From positions 144,268 to 208,267 of the forward strand of contig JAHJWO010000010.1 of assembly GCA_018828145.1 (NCBI GenBank): a stretch of 64,000 nucleotides of DNA. Reading direction: 5' to 3'. This DNA is from Alphaproteobacteria bacterium (lineage in GTDB: Bacteria; Pseudomonadota; Alphaproteobacteria; Rhizobiales; Devosiaceae). This document shows, piece after piece, positions 10,000 to 18,285 of the stretch. A program made the translations under genes and the position numbers. Position 1 is the first letter of the stretch, and each line of letters begins with the position of its first letter. The notes under the pieces are model-generated. The model had not been told where the DNA came from. It ran no database searches and was given only the letters and a program-made list of their open reading frames with translations.

Positions 10000-11265
10000 T
10001 CAGGTATTCATCGAATCGAAGAAGTCGGAATTGGTCTTGGTCTGGCGGACCTTGTCCATCAGGAATTCCATCGCGTCGATCGTCCCCATCGGATTGAGGA
10101 TGCGGCGCAGGACGTACATCTTCTTGAGGATGTCCGGCTCGACCAGCAGCTCTTCCTTGCGGGTGCCCGACTTGGTGATGTCGAGCGCCGGGAAGATGCG
10201 CTTGTCGGCGACCTTGCGGTCAAGGATGATTTCCGAATTACCGGTGCCCTTGAACTCTTCGAAGATCACTTCGTCCATGCGGCTGCCGGTATCGATCAGC
10301 GCCGTGGAAATGATGGTCAGCGAACCGCCATCCTCGATATTGCGGGCGGCGCCGAAGAAGCGCTTCGGGCGCTGCAGGGCATTGGCGTCGACACCACCGG
10401 TCAGCACCTTGCCGGAGCTCGGCACGACGGTGTTGTAGGCGCGGCCGAGGCGGGTGATGGAATCGAGCAGGATGACCACGTCGCGCTTGTGCTCGACGAG
10501 GCGCTTGGCCTTTTCGATCACCATTTCGGCGACCTGGACGTGGCGCGAAGCCGGCTCGTCGAAGGTCGAGGAGATGACTTCGCCGCGCACCGAGCGCTGC
10601 ATGTCGGTCACTTCTTCCGGCCGCTCGTCGATCAGCAGCACGATCAGATAGCATTCGGGGTGATTGGTCGCGATAGATTGTGCGATATTCTGCAACAATA
10701 CGGTCTTACCGGTACGCGGCGGCGCAACAATCAGGGCGCGCTGGCCCTTGCCGAGCGGCGCCACCAGATCGAGCAGGCGGGCCGAACGATCCTTGAGGGT
10801 CGGATCGGGCAGCTCCATATGGAGCCGCTCTTCGGGATAGAGCGGGGTGAGATTGTCGAAGTTGACCTTGTGGCGGACCGCCTCGGGATCTTCGAAATTG
10901 ATCGTATTGACTTTGAGCAGCGCGAAATAGCGCTCGCCATCCTTGGGAGACCGGATCTGGCCTTCAACCGTGTCGCCGGTCCGCAGGCCGAAGCGGCGAA
11001 TCTGGGATGGGCTGACATAGATGTCATCGGGACCCGGAAGATAGTTGGCGTCCGGGGAGCGCAGGAAGCCGAAGCCATCGGGCAGGACTTCAACGACGCC
11101 TTCGCCGGTAATGTCCACTTCCTGGGCGGCCAGTTCCTTGAGAATGGCAAACATCAATTCCTGTTTGCGCATGGTCGAGGCGTTCTCGACCTCGTGTTCT
11201 TCAGCGAACACCAGCAACTCGGCCGGGGATTTGGCCTTAAGCTCACTGAGCTTCATATTCTGCAT
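10000..11265 (-). CDS. rho: Transcription termination factor Rho
   Basis: Hexameric RNA-dependent ATPase that ends transcription. The 421-residue product has the N-terminal helical region, the RNA-binding cold-shock-like fold ([21 protein letters not shown], about 64-84), Walker A APPRTGKT at 181-188 and the [13 protein letters not shown] segment. The start is supported by family alignment from MKLSELK. Between rho and hemJ is a 352 bp gap carrying repeats. Confidence 0.97.
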   Translation of the reverse strand: MQNMKLSELKAKSPAELLVFAEEHEVENASTMRKQELMFAILKELAAQEVDITGEGVVEVLPDGFGFLRSPDANYLPGPDDIYVSPSQIRRFGLRTGDTVEGQIRSPKDGERYFALLKVNTINFEDPEAVRHKVNFDNLTPLYPEERLHMELPDPTLKDRSARLLDLVAPLGKGQRALIVAPPRTGKTVLLQNIAQSIATNHPECYLIVLLIDERPEEVTDMQRSVRGEVISSTFDEPASRHVQVAEMVIEKAKRLVEHKRDVVILLDSITRLGRAYNTVVPSSGKVLTGGVDANALQRPKRFFGAARNIEDGGSLTIISTALIDTGSRMDEVIFEEFKGTGNSEIILDRKVADKRIFPALDITKSGTRKEELLVEPDILKKMYVLRRILNPMGTIDAMEFLMDKVRQTKTNSDFFDSMNT

Positions 11266-11425
11266 GTAGCGGATAGACCCTTGAGGGAAATCTGGAAGGC
11301 TGGGTATTTTGGAGGGGCAGGCACCGCGCAGCGACCGGGGAGGTCAGCTTGTTTCTTGGGATGCGTTGTCAGCCATGTAGCGCGAACCGGGCACTTATTC
11401 AAGAATGAAACCGAACTGGCATCCG

Positions 11426-11518
11426 GATTCACGTGAAACTTCGAGCCGTCCCGCAGGGAGAATCACTCCAGTGGAGTGATTTTAGGCGAGAAGGCCATGA
11501 GGCCTATGGCCGAATGGC
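11426..11518 (+). repeat. Two-hairpin intergenic repeat, copy 1, with parS-like start
   Basis: It starts with GATTCACGTGAAAC (11426-11439). A 10 bp stem hairpin, AATCACTCC/GGAGTGATT, follows (11461-11481). Then comes a second hairpin with GCCAT/ATGGC as outer stem, GA/GA internal loop and GGCC-TAT-GGCC inner stem (ending 11518). Copies at 29474, 40670, 46457 and 38061 share this design with co-varying stems. It lies about 100 bp downstream of hemJ. Confidence 0.88.
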
Positions 11519-11572
11519 AGGGGCGGCACTCAGCTCCGTTCTCGATCCCGCTCCCACAAAGTGAAGTCCCCT

Positions 11573-11590
11573 CGGGTCAGGCCCGAGGAT
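11573..11590. repeat. Short GC palindrome
   Basis: CCTCGGGTCAGGCCCGAGG is a near-perfect hairpin of the kind scattered between genes in many Hyphomicrobiales. It lies about 30 bp past the hemJ stop and could fold in hemJ mRNA. With copy 1 of the two-hairpin repeat it is the only structure seen in the 352 bp rho-hemJ gap. Confidence 0.55.
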
Positions 11591-11617
11591 GACGATCGGG
11601 GGTGGGGACACGACGAT

Positions 11618-12040
11618 CTAGAACGGCTTCACCACGACCAGGATGACGATCAGGATCATTAAGACCGTCGGCACTTCGTTGATGATGCGGAAGAATTTCT
11701 GCGGCTTGGTGTTTTTGTCCTGGGCGAAGAGGCGGGTATATCTCGCCAGCATGCCGTGACAGGCCGTCAGCAGCAGGACCAGGAACAGCTTGGCATGCAG
11801 CCAGCCGGACATCATGTCGACCCAGCCGCCGAACACCATCCACAGCCCGAACACCCAGCTGGCAATCATCGCCGGATTGATGATGCCCTTGAGCAGGCGC
11901 CGCTCCATGACCTTGAAGGTCTCGGACTTGTCCGACCCGATCTCGGCCACCGCATGATAGACGAACAGCCGCGGCAGATAGAGCATGCCGGCCATCCAGG
12001 CGATCACCGAGATGACATGCAGTGCCTTGACCCATTCCAT
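11618..12040 (-). CDS. hemJ: Protoporphyrinogen oxidase HemJ
   Basis: Membrane enzyme of the HemJ (UPF0093) family that oxidises protoporphyrinogen IX to protoporphyrin IX. The 140-residue product has about four membrane segments and the family signature ALHVISVIAWMAGMLYLPRLFVYH, with its conserved His. The ATG at 12040 is chosen because GAGGAG lies 9 nt upstream; a TTG at 12049 has no room for a ribosome-binding site. It is 29 bp downstream of hemE, so the two heme genes probably form an operon. Confidence 0.9.
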   Translation of the reverse strand: MEWVKALHVISVIAWMAGMLYLPRLFVYHAVAEIGSDKSETFKVMERRLLKGIINPAMIASWVFGLWMVFGGWVDMMSGWLHAKLFLVLLLTACHGMLARYTRLFAQDKNTKPQKFFRIINEVPTVLMILIVILVVVKPF

Positions 12041-12069
12041 GGATTTCAACTCCTCAACAGTTGAGCGCT

Positions 12070-13095
12070 TCAGCCCTTCTTGACCCGGTCGACCAGCCGC
12101 GCGACGTGTTCGATCGGGGTTTCCGGCACGATGCCATGGCCCAGATTGAAGATATGCGGGCGCGTGCTGAAGGCGTCGATGATGGCATCGACGCGCCGGT
12201 CGAGCTGATCGCCGCCCGCCACCAGCCGCAGCGGATCGAGATTGCCCTGCACCGGCAGCGTCGCCGGCAGGTGCTTGCCGGCAAAATCGAGCGGCGTGGC
12301 ATAATCAAGACCCAGCGCATTGACCCCGGTCAGCTCGGCATAGCGCGCCAGATTGCCGGCCGCGCCGCGCGGAAAGCCGATGATCGGTGCATTGGGCACC
12401 CTGGCGCGCACGCCAGCGACGATTCGGCGATTGGGCTCGATGACATGGCTGGCAAAGGCGGTGTCGTCGAGATTGAGCGCCCAGCTCTCAAACAGCTGCA
12501 CCACGTCGGCACCAGCCTGCAGCTGGGCGACCAGGTAATCGACGCTCGTCGCCACCAGGATATCCATCAGTGCGGCAAAGGCATCGGGATGGCGCAGGGC
12601 GAACAGACGCGCCGCGGCCTGATCGGTCGAGCCGCGGCCCCCGATCATATAGGTCGCCACCGTCCAGGGAGAGCCGCAGAAGCCGATCAGGGTCTTTTCC
12701 GGCGCTATGGCCGCCCGCAGGCGCCGCACGGTCTCCAGCACGGGCGCCAGATGATCGAGAGCCCGTTCCGGCTTCAGCGCCGCGATGGTTTCGGCAGCAA
12801 CCGGATCAAGGATGGGTCCTTCGCCCTGTTCGAAGCGAACCTTCTGTCCCAGCGCATCGGGAATGACCAGAATGTCGGAGAAGAGGATCGCCGCATCGAG
12901 ATCAAAGCGCCGGAGCGGCTGCAGCGACACTTCGACAGCCAGATCGGGCGTATAGCAGAGCTCGAGGAAGTTCTTCGCGCTCGTCCGCGTCTCGCGATAT
13001 TCCGGCAGATAGCGGCCGGCCTGGCGCATGATCCAGATCGGTGGTCGTTCCTGGCGTTCGCCCAGCACGGTTGCCAGCAGAGGCCTGTGGGTCAC
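12070..13095 (-). CDS. hemE: Uroporphyrinogen decarboxylase
   Basis: Converts uroporphyrinogen III to coproporphyrinogen III. The product has the active-site signature PPIWIMRQAGRYLPEYR (about 19-35) and the internal GFCGSPWTVATYMIGG. A GTG start at 13095 is preferred because AAGGA lies just upstream and the product then begins MTHRPLLATVLGE. A TTG at 13113 would add six residues. hemE borders the chromosome origin in Caulobacter and several relatives, and the same seems true here. Confidence 0.95.
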   Translation of the reverse strand: MTHRPLLATVLGERQERPPIWIMRQAGRYLPEYRETRTSAKNFLELCYTPDLAVEVSLQPLRRFDLDAAILFSDILVIPDALGQKVRFEQGEGPILDPVAAETIAALKPERALDHLAPVLETVRRLRAAIAPEKTLIGFCGSPWTVATYMIGGRGSTDQAAARLFALRHPDAFAALMDILVATSVDYLVAQLQAGADVVQLFESWALNLDDTAFASHVIEPNRRIVAGVRARVPNAPIIGFPRGAAGNLARYAELTGVNALGLDYATPLDFAGKHLPATLPVQGNLDPLRLVAGGDQLDRRVDAIIDAFSTRPHIFNLGHGIVPETPIEHVARLVDRVKKG

Positions 13096-13225
13096 GTCGT
13101 CCTTCCCTTCCAAACCCCTAAAGAGTCTTTCTTGCTTGGTATTTGTATTATCATGGCGGTGTTTTGGGCCAATTCAGCATCGTCCACAATCGGGGTCGTG
13201 GCGGCACATGCGCGCAGGGCTATGG

Positions 13226-13241
13226 TTAATCGAGCCTTAAC
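13226..13241 (+). promoter_or_regulatory. CtrA-type binding motif
   Basis: TTAATCGAGCCTTAAC matches TTAA-N7-TTAAC exactly. It lies in the hemE-maf gap, where CtrA would be expected to repress replication initiation as in Caulobacter. Confidence 0.72.
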
Positions 13242-13282
13242 AGAGGCTGTGAATCCATTGGTCCCCAGCGGCGCCACACTCA

Positions 13283-13298
13283 TTAACAAAGCCTTAAC
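13283..13298 (+). promoter_or_regulatory. CtrA-type binding motif
   Basis: TTAACAAAGCCTTAAC is a second exact TTAA-N7-TTAAC match, 57 bp from the first. A cluster of three GANTC sites (13304-13323) follows within 6 bp. Confidence 0.72.
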
Positions 13299-13332
13299 GA
13301 GCCGACTCCGGAGTCAACGATTCGTCTGGCGC

Positions 13333-13341
13333 TGTGTAAAA
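13333..13341 (-). promoter_or_regulatory. DnaA-box-like nonamer
   Basis: On the - strand this reads TTTTACACA, one mismatch from TTATNCACA. A similar nonamer, TTTTCCACA, is at 13519-13527 on the same strand. Weaker still is TCGTCCACA at 13180-13188 on the + strand. Confidence 0.45.
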
Positions 13342-13537
13342 CCACTTGGCGGGGCCGAGCTCTGCCAAATAGGTTTTCCCCAGACCTATCCATCGCCCCG
13401 CTCAAGACGGGTGCCGGGTTGAACTGTTAACGCTTCGGTAACCAAGTCGAACAAATCGGGCCGAGGGCCAAAGTCATGAGTCATTGTCACAGGCACGGGG
13501 TTGAGCTGGGGATGACAGTGTGGAAAACATTGCCACC

Positions 13538-14131
13538 ATGTTGATCCTTGCCAGCCAGAGCGACACCCGCAAAGCCTTGCTGCAGCAGGCCGGACTGGAC
13601 TTCTCCACAGCCCCGGCGCGCATCGACGAGCGCGGCCTCGAAAGCGCCGCCCTGGAGGCTGGCGGCGATGGTCGCGACGTCGCCCTGCTGCTCGCCGAAC
13701 GCAAGGCCGCCGCGGTCGCCGCGGTCAATCCTGGCGCCATTGTGATCGGTGCCGACCAGACGCTGAGCCTGGGCGCCGAACTTTTGCACAAGCCGGCCGA
13801 CCGGAGCGAAGCTGCAGCCCAGCTCGACCATCTGCGCGGCAAGACCCATCGCCTGCATGCCGCGGTCACCCTGGTGCGCGACGACCTGCTGCTCTGGTCC
13901 GATATCCAGACGGCCGAACTGACGATGCGCGATTTCTCGCCCGCCGAGCGCGACGAGGTGCTCGACCGCGAAGGCGCCGCTATCCTGGCGTCGGTGGGCG
14001 GCTATCGGCTCGAAGGGCCATCCATCCGCCTGTTCGAAACCGTCACCGGCGACTATTTCACCATTCTGGGCCTGCCCCTGCTGCCGCTGCTGGCGGCGCT
14101 GCGGAACCTCGCCCCCGAGACCCTCACGTGA
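13538..14131 (+). CDS. maf: Maf-family nucleotide pyrophosphatase
   Basis: Predicted house-cleaning nucleoside triphosphate pyrophosphatase that removes modified nucleotides. The 197-residue product begins MLILASQSDTRKALL, the Maf start, and has the IGADQTLSL segment. The ATG at 13538 fits the family; a GTG at 13520 would add six residues and has GGGGA upstream. The stop overlaps the aroE start as GTGA. maf-aroE-coaE-dnaQ is a conserved origin-side cluster. Confidence 0.9.
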   Translation: MLILASQSDTRKALLQQAGLDFSTAPARIDERGLESAALEAGGDGRDVALLLAERKAAAVAAVNPGAIVIGADQTLSLGAELLHKPADRSEAAAQLDHLRGKTHRLHAAVTLVRDDLLLWSDIQTAELTMRDFSPAERDEVLDREGAAILASVGGYRLEGPSIRLFETVTGDYFTILGLPLLPLLAALRNLAPETLT

Positions 14132-14958
14132 CCATCAAAGCCTTTGTCATCGGCCACCCCATCGCCCATTCCCGCTCGCCCCTGATCCACGGCCAATGGC
14201 TGGCCGAACACGGCATCGACGGCAGCTATGAGGCGATCGATGTGGCGCCTGACGCCCTGCCCGGCTTTTTCGAGCGGCTGCGCAGCGGCGAATTTGCCGG
14301 CGGCAATGTCACCATCCCGCACAAGGAGGCGGTGTTCGCGCTCTGCGACAGCGTTGATCCGCTGGCGACCACGATCGGCGCGGTCAATACGCTGGTGGTG
14401 CGCGACGGCAAGGTGCATGGCAGCAATACTGATTATCTGGGCTTTCTCGGCAATCTCGACGCCAGTGCGCCCGGCTGGTCCGATGGCCCCAATGACGCGA
14501 TGATCATCGGTGCCGGCGGCGCGGCACGGGCCATCCTGGTGGCGCTGCGCCGGCGCGATGGCGGCAAGGTGCATGTACTCAACCGCACGCTGGAAAAGGC
14601 CCAGGCCCTGGTCGCCGAGATCGACGGCCCCTTCGAGGCGCATGGCTTCGACGCTTTCCCCCAATTGGCGGCGCATACCGGGCTGGTGGTCAATACCAGC
14701 GCCATCGGCATGCATGGCAGCCGGTTCGACTGGCTCGACTTCGCCCTCCTGCCCATGGCCACGCTGGTGACCGACATCGTTTATACGCCCTTGGTGACCC
14801 CGCTCCTGGCCGACGCGGCGACGCATGGCCTGCGCACGGTGGATGGGCTGGGCATGCTGCTGCATCAGGCCGTGCCGGGCTTTGAAGCCTGGTTCGGCGT
14901 CAGGCCCAGCGTGACGCCGGCCCTGCGCGCCCGCATCGAAGCGACGCTGGAGCATTGA
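14128..14958 (+). CDS. aroE: Shikimate dehydrogenase
   Basis: NADPH-dependent reduction of 3-dehydroshikimate in aromatic amino acid synthesis. The 276-residue product has the substrate-binding HSRSPLIHG near the N-terminus, the catalytic-Lys region NVTIPHKEAV and a GAGGAARAI nucleotide-binding turn. The GTG start overlaps the maf stop by 4 nt. Confidence 0.95.
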   Translation: MTIKAFVIGHPIAHSRSPLIHGQWLAEHGIDGSYEAIDVAPDALPGFFERLRSGEFAGGNVTIPHKEAVFALCDSVDPLATTIGAVNTLVVRDGKVHGSNTDYLGFLGNLDASAPGWSDGPNDAMIIGAGGAARAILVALRRRDGGKVHVLNRTLEKAQALVAEIDGPFEAHGFDAFPQLAAHTGLVVNTSAIGMHGSRFDWLDFALLPMATLVTDIVYTPLVTPLLADAATHGLRTVDGLGMLLHQAVPGFEAWFGVRPSVTPALRARIEATLEH

Positions 14959-14960
14959 GC

Positions 14961-15557
14961 ATGTGGCGCATCGGCATGACCGGTTCCATTGCCACCGGCA
15001 AATCCACCGTGCTCAAGGCCTTTGCCGATCTGGGCGTGCCGGTCTTTTCGGCCGATGAGGCCGTGGCCGAACTCTATGCCGGCGAGGCCGTCGCCCCGGT
15101 CGAGGCGCTGTTTCCCGGCGTGACGCGCAATGGCGCCATCGACCGGGCGGCATTGTCGCAAATACTGGCCGCCGACCCGTCCGGCTTCAGGCGGCTCGAA
15201 GCCGTGGTGCATCCCCTGGTGCGGGCGCGCATTGCCCGTTTCATGGATGAGGCAGAGGCCGCCGGGCATGAACTGGCCGTGGTGGAAGTGCCCCTGCTGT
15301 TCGAAAGCGGCTATGACTATGGCTTTGATGCCATTGCCGTGACCTGGGTCGACGAGGCCATCCAGCGCCAGCGCGCGCTGGCCCGGCCGGGCATGACGGT
15401 GGAAAAGCTCGACACCATCCTTGCCCGCCAGCTGCCCCAGGCCGAAAAGAAGGCGCGCGCCACCTATCTGTTCGACACGTCCATGCCGATCGCCAGGACG
15501 GTGGAAATGGTCGCCGCGCTGGTGGCAGCGATCAAAGCCAGAGGGCCAAGCCGTTGA
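14961..15557 (+). CDS. coaE: Dephospho-CoA kinase
   Basis: Last step of coenzyme A synthesis. The 198-residue product has the P-loop GSIATGKS at 8-15 and the family VHPLVRARI and EVPLLFESGYD segments. The ATG at 14961 is preferred because GGAG lies 8 nt upstream; a TTG at 14955 that overlaps the aroE stop would add two residues. The stop overlaps the dnaQ start. Confidence 0.95.
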   Translation: MWRIGMTGSIATGKSTVLKAFADLGVPVFSADEAVAELYAGEAVAPVEALFPGVTRNGAIDRAALSQILAADPSGFRRLEAVVHPLVRARIARFMDEAEAAGHELAVVEVPLLFESGYDYGFDAIAVTWVDEAIQRQRALARPGMTVEKLDTILARQLPQAEKKARATYLFDTSMPIARTVEMVAALVAAIKARGPSR

Positions 15558-16276
15558 ATCGCGAGATCGTGCTCGATACCGAAACCACCGGCCTGTCCCC
15601 CGCCATGGGCGACAAGCTGGTCGAAATCGGCTGCGTCGAGCTGATCAACCACATTCCCTCCGGCCGGCACTATCACGTCTATCTCAACCCGCAGCGCTCC
15701 ATGCCCGAAGAGGCCTTCCGCGTGCATGGGCTGAGCGAGGAGTTCCTCGCCGACAAGCCGCTGTTCAAGGCGGTGGCGGGCGATTTTCTCGATTTCATCG
15801 GCGACGCCACGCTGATCATCCACAATGCGCCCTTCGACATGGGCTTTCTCAATGCCGAGTTGGAACGCGCCGGCCACCGGCCGCTGGCCAATACGGTGAT
15901 CGATACCGTCATGCTGGCGCGCGAGAAGCATCCGGGCGCCCGGGTGAGCCTTGATGCGCTCTGCAAGCATTACGGCATCGACAATTCCCGCCGGACCCTG
16001 CATGGCGCGCTGCTCGACAGCGAGATCCTGGCCGAGGTCTATCTCGAGCTGATCGGTGGCAAGCAGGTGAGCCTGGCGCTGATCGCCGAGACGCGGATGT
16101 CGGGTGCCGAGGCCATTGCCACGCGCACCGTGGTGGCGCCGCGACCCACCCCGCTGCCCTCGCGCCTGACGGCGGACGAAGAGCTGGCCCATGAGCGCCT
16201 GGTCGCCACTTTGGGGGCAGAGTCGATCTGGGCGCAATATGCCGATGTCGCTGGCCCGCTCCGCGCCACCCAATAA
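15554..16276 (+). CDS. dnaQ: DNA polymerase III subunit epsilon
   Basis: 3'-5' proofreading exonuclease of the replicative polymerase. The 240-residue product has ExoI DTETTG at residues 8-13, ExoII HNAPFDMGFLN and ExoIII HGALLDSEILAEVY. The start is a TTG that overlaps the coaE stop; no ATG or GTG keeps the DTETTG motif. A bidirectional terminator lies directly after the stop. Confidence 0.95.
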   Translation: MNREIVLDTETTGLSPAMGDKLVEIGCVELINHIPSGRHYHVYLNPQRSMPEEAFRVHGLSEEFLADKPLFKAVAGDFLDFIGDATLIIHNAPFDMGFLNAELERAGHRPLANTVIDTVMLAREKHPGARVSLDALCKHYGIDNSRRTLHGALLDSEILAEVYLELIGGKQVSLALIAETRMSGAEAIATRTVVAPRPTPLPSRLTADEELAHERLVATLGAESIWAQYADVAGPLRATQ

Positions 16277-16304
16277 AAAAGCCCCGGTCTCCCGGGGCTT
16301 TTTC
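16274..16304. terminator. Bidirectional rho-independent terminator, dnaQ/secB
   Basis: GCCCCGG-TCTC-CCGGGGC is flanked by an A-run on the left and a T-run on the right, so it can end both dnaQ (+) and secB (-) transcripts. Confidence 0.88.
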
Positions 16305-16321
16305 GTCAATGGCAGTCTGTA

Positions 16322-16846
16322 TCAGTTGAGCTTTTCGGGCTCGCTGCCCGGAGCAGGCTGGGCGGCCGCGCCCTGCTGCTTGGCGGCCAGCGCAGCCAGG
16401 TTCTGCCGGTAGATGGCAGCAAAATCGACGGGTTCCATCATCAGCGGCGGGAAGCCGCCCTGCTGGGTGACGCTGGCCAGCACCTGGCGGGCGAAGGGGA
16501 AGATCAGCCGCGGGCATTCGATCATCAGCAGCTGGCTGAGCTGGGCCTCGGGAATGTTCTTGAGGCGGAACACGCCGCCATAGACCAGCTCGACATTGAA
16601 CAGGATGGTCTGTTCGCGATTGGCCTTGGCATTGAGCGTCAGCTCGACCGCATACATGTCGTCGGCCTGCTTCTTGACGGCGACCGAGATCGAGACGTTG
16701 AAGGCCGGATTGCCGCCGCCCGCCATGATCGAGCCGGGCGCGCCCGGATTCTCGAAGGAAAGGTCGCGGATATACTGGCCCACCATGTTCATCGAGGGCG
16801 GGTTTGCTGCCTGGGGGGCGGCACCGCCCTGGGTTTCGTCAGCCAT
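16322..16846 (-). CDS. secB: Protein-export chaperone SecB
   Basis: Cytosolic chaperone that keeps preproteins unfolded and delivers them to SecA. The 174-residue product has the family's QYIRDLSFENP start region, the NVSISVAVKK strand and the ECPRLIFPFARQVLASVTQQGGFPPLM-type core. The Pro/Gln/Ala-rich tail is variable in this family. Convergent with dnaQ. Confidence 0.95.
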   Translation of the reverse strand: MADETQGGAAPQAANPPSMNMVGQYIRDLSFENPGAPGSIMAGGGNPAFNVSISVAVKKQADDMYAVELTLNAKANREQTILFNVELVYGGVFRLKNIPEAQLSQLLMIECPRLIFPFARQVLASVTQQGGFPPLMMEPVDFAAIYRQNLAALAAKQQGAAAQPAPGSEPEKLN

Positions 16847-16922
16847 GAGCTTGCAGTCCTTTGCCGAAATATCGTTGCTGGGTCGCTACCATCTTTGCGC
16901 TGGAGCGACAAGCTGGCGCCCG

Positions 16923-17375
16923 TCAGCGCGGGCGGTAGTCATCGTCGTCGAGATCGATCGTGCCATCGTTGAGCCGAGGGTCGCCCGCCTCGCTGCGGCG
17001 ACGATAGCTGGCGGTCTCGACCACCGTGACCCGGCTGGCCAGACTGGAATAGATCCAGCTGCGCACCGGCGGCAGCAACAGGGCCAGCGCCACGATATCG
17101 CTGAGAAAGCCGGGCAGGACCAGGAACAGGGCGGCCACCCCGAGCATCATCGCGTCGGCAATGGTGCGGCCCGGCATGCGGCCGGAATTGACATTGCTGC
17201 GCAGCTGTCCGAGCACCGAAACGCCCTGCTGTCGCAGCAGCAAACCGCCCAGGATGGCGGCGCCGATCACCAGGGCCAGCGTGGGCAACAGGCCGATGGT
17301 CTGGCCCACCTTGATGAAGATGGCGATCTCGATAATCGGCAAGAGGATCAGGCCTAGGGCGAAAAATCGTGCCAA
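16923..17375 (-). CDS. fxsA: FxsA family membrane protein
   Basis: Inner-membrane protein of the FxsA family (its E. coli relative suppresses F exclusion of phage T7; the normal role is unclear). Membrane segments are clear in the first half (LILLPIIEIAIFIKVG, about 8-23, is the family signature), with a charged C-terminus rich in Arg and Asp. No ATG is near the start: TTG at 17375 has AAGGA about 10 nt upstream and fits the family; TTG at 17408 would add 11 residues. It lies divergent to the Tim44 gene, as in other Hyphomicrobiales. Confidence 0.88.
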   Translation of the reverse strand: MARFFALGLILLPIIEIAIFIKVGQTIGLLPTLALVIGAAILGGLLLRQQGVSVLGQLRSNVNSGRMPGRTIADAMMLGVAALFLVLPGFLSDIVALALLLPPVRSWIYSSLASRVTVVETASYRRRSEAGDPRLNDGTIDLDDDDYRPR

Positions 17376-17538
17376 GATCGGGGTTTCCTTCTGTATGCGC
17401 TGCGGCAAAATAGGACTCTCGCCCTATCGTGAACTGGTTTTGGGGTGAGGCTTTGCCTATATATAGGACAAACGAGGCGCTCAACGAGCGTCGCCGCGTC
17501 GTTTTCTTCGGCGCGCTCACGCTAAGGTGCATTGCCCC

Positions 17539-18252
17539 ATGGATGAATTCTTCGACCTGCCGACCCTCATCGTGATTGCCGTGGCCGTCTTCGTGCTGTT
17601 CCGACTGCGCTCCGTCCTGGGCACCAGGACCGGCAATGAACGCCCGCCGCTGGAACGCCGCAAGCCGGCAGCGGAAGCGGCGGCCGATGATACGGTGGTG
17701 CCGCTGCGTCCGCGGGGCACGGCCGCGCCCGAGCTCGACGAGGATCACCGCAGCCGCAAGATCGAAGCCGAGATCGAACAGTTCGCCAAGGGCAATGAAG
17801 AACTGGCCGCCGGTTTCCGCGCCGTGGTGGAGGCCGATCCGACCTTCACCCCCAAGAGCTTCCTCGAAGGCGCCAAGCAGGCCTATGAGATGATCGTCAC
17901 GGCCTATGCCACGGGCGACCGCCAGATGCTGAAGAATCTCCTCGAAAAAGACGTCTATGACGGCTTCCACCGCGCCATCAGCGAGCGCGAGGCCGCCGGC
18001 CAGACCGTGGACTTCACCTTTGTCGGCCTGCCCAAGGTCGAGATTTCCGATGCCGAATACGACAAGAAGAACGTGCTGGCGACCGTGCGCTTCCATGCCG
18101 AGGTGGTTTCGGCCACCCGCGACAAGGATGGCGCCCTGGTCGAGGGCAATGCTGACCAGGTGCAGACCGTCGCCGACGAATGGACCTTTGCACGCAACCC
18201 CAAGTCGCGCGACCCCAACTGGAAGGTCATCGCGACCAGCCAGCTCGACTGA
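17539..18252 (+). CDS. Tim44/TimA-family lipid-binding-domain protein
   Basis: The 237-residue product has one N-terminal membrane segment (about 8-25), a variable charged linker and a C-terminal domain matching the Tim44-like fold (FLEGAKQAYEMIVTAYATGDRQMLKNLL is the signature). In alphaproteobacteria this is an inner-membrane protein related to mitochondrial Tim44; its role is not settled. ATG at 17539 is preferred over GTG at 17527. The 130 bp divergent gap to fxsA holds a TATATATA stretch that could serve promoters. Confidence 0.87.
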   Translation: MDEFFDLPTLIVIAVAVFVLFRLRSVLGTRTGNERPPLERRKPAAEAAADDTVVPLRPRGTAAPELDEDHRSRKIEAEIEQFAKGNEELAAGFRAVVEADPTFTPKSFLEGAKQAYEMIVTAYATGDRQMLKNLLEKDVYDGFHRAISEREAAGQTVDFTFVGLPKVEISDAEYDKKNVLATVRFHAEVVSATRDKDGALVEGNADQVQTVADEWTFARNPKSRDPNWKVIATSQLD

Positions 18253-18285
18253 TCCTGAGCAAGCGGCGGGCCGGCGACCCTTTCC

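Larger units (their letters stand above)
13096..13537. other. oriC: Putative chromosome replication origin (oriC)
   Basis: This 442 bp gap between divergent hemE and maf has no supported gene. It contains two perfect TTAA-N7-TTAA CtrA-type motifs (13226-13240 and 13283-13297) and a near-match (13427-13441). It also has five GANTC sites (13123, 13251, 13304, 13311, 13319) and DnaA-box-like nonamers (TTTTCCACA and TTTTACACA on the - strand, TCGTCCACA on the + strand). An AT-rich stretch lies near 13120-13155. Caulobacter Cori lies next to hemE with the same kinds of sites. No perfect TTATCCACA box is present, so the role is inferred. Confidence 0.75.

Noticed and set aside
13154..13422. Possible gene within the hemE-maf gap
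   Set aside because: The frame has no ribosome-binding site, no recognisable domain and contains the CtrA, GANTC and DnaA-like sites; regulatory DNA explains it better.
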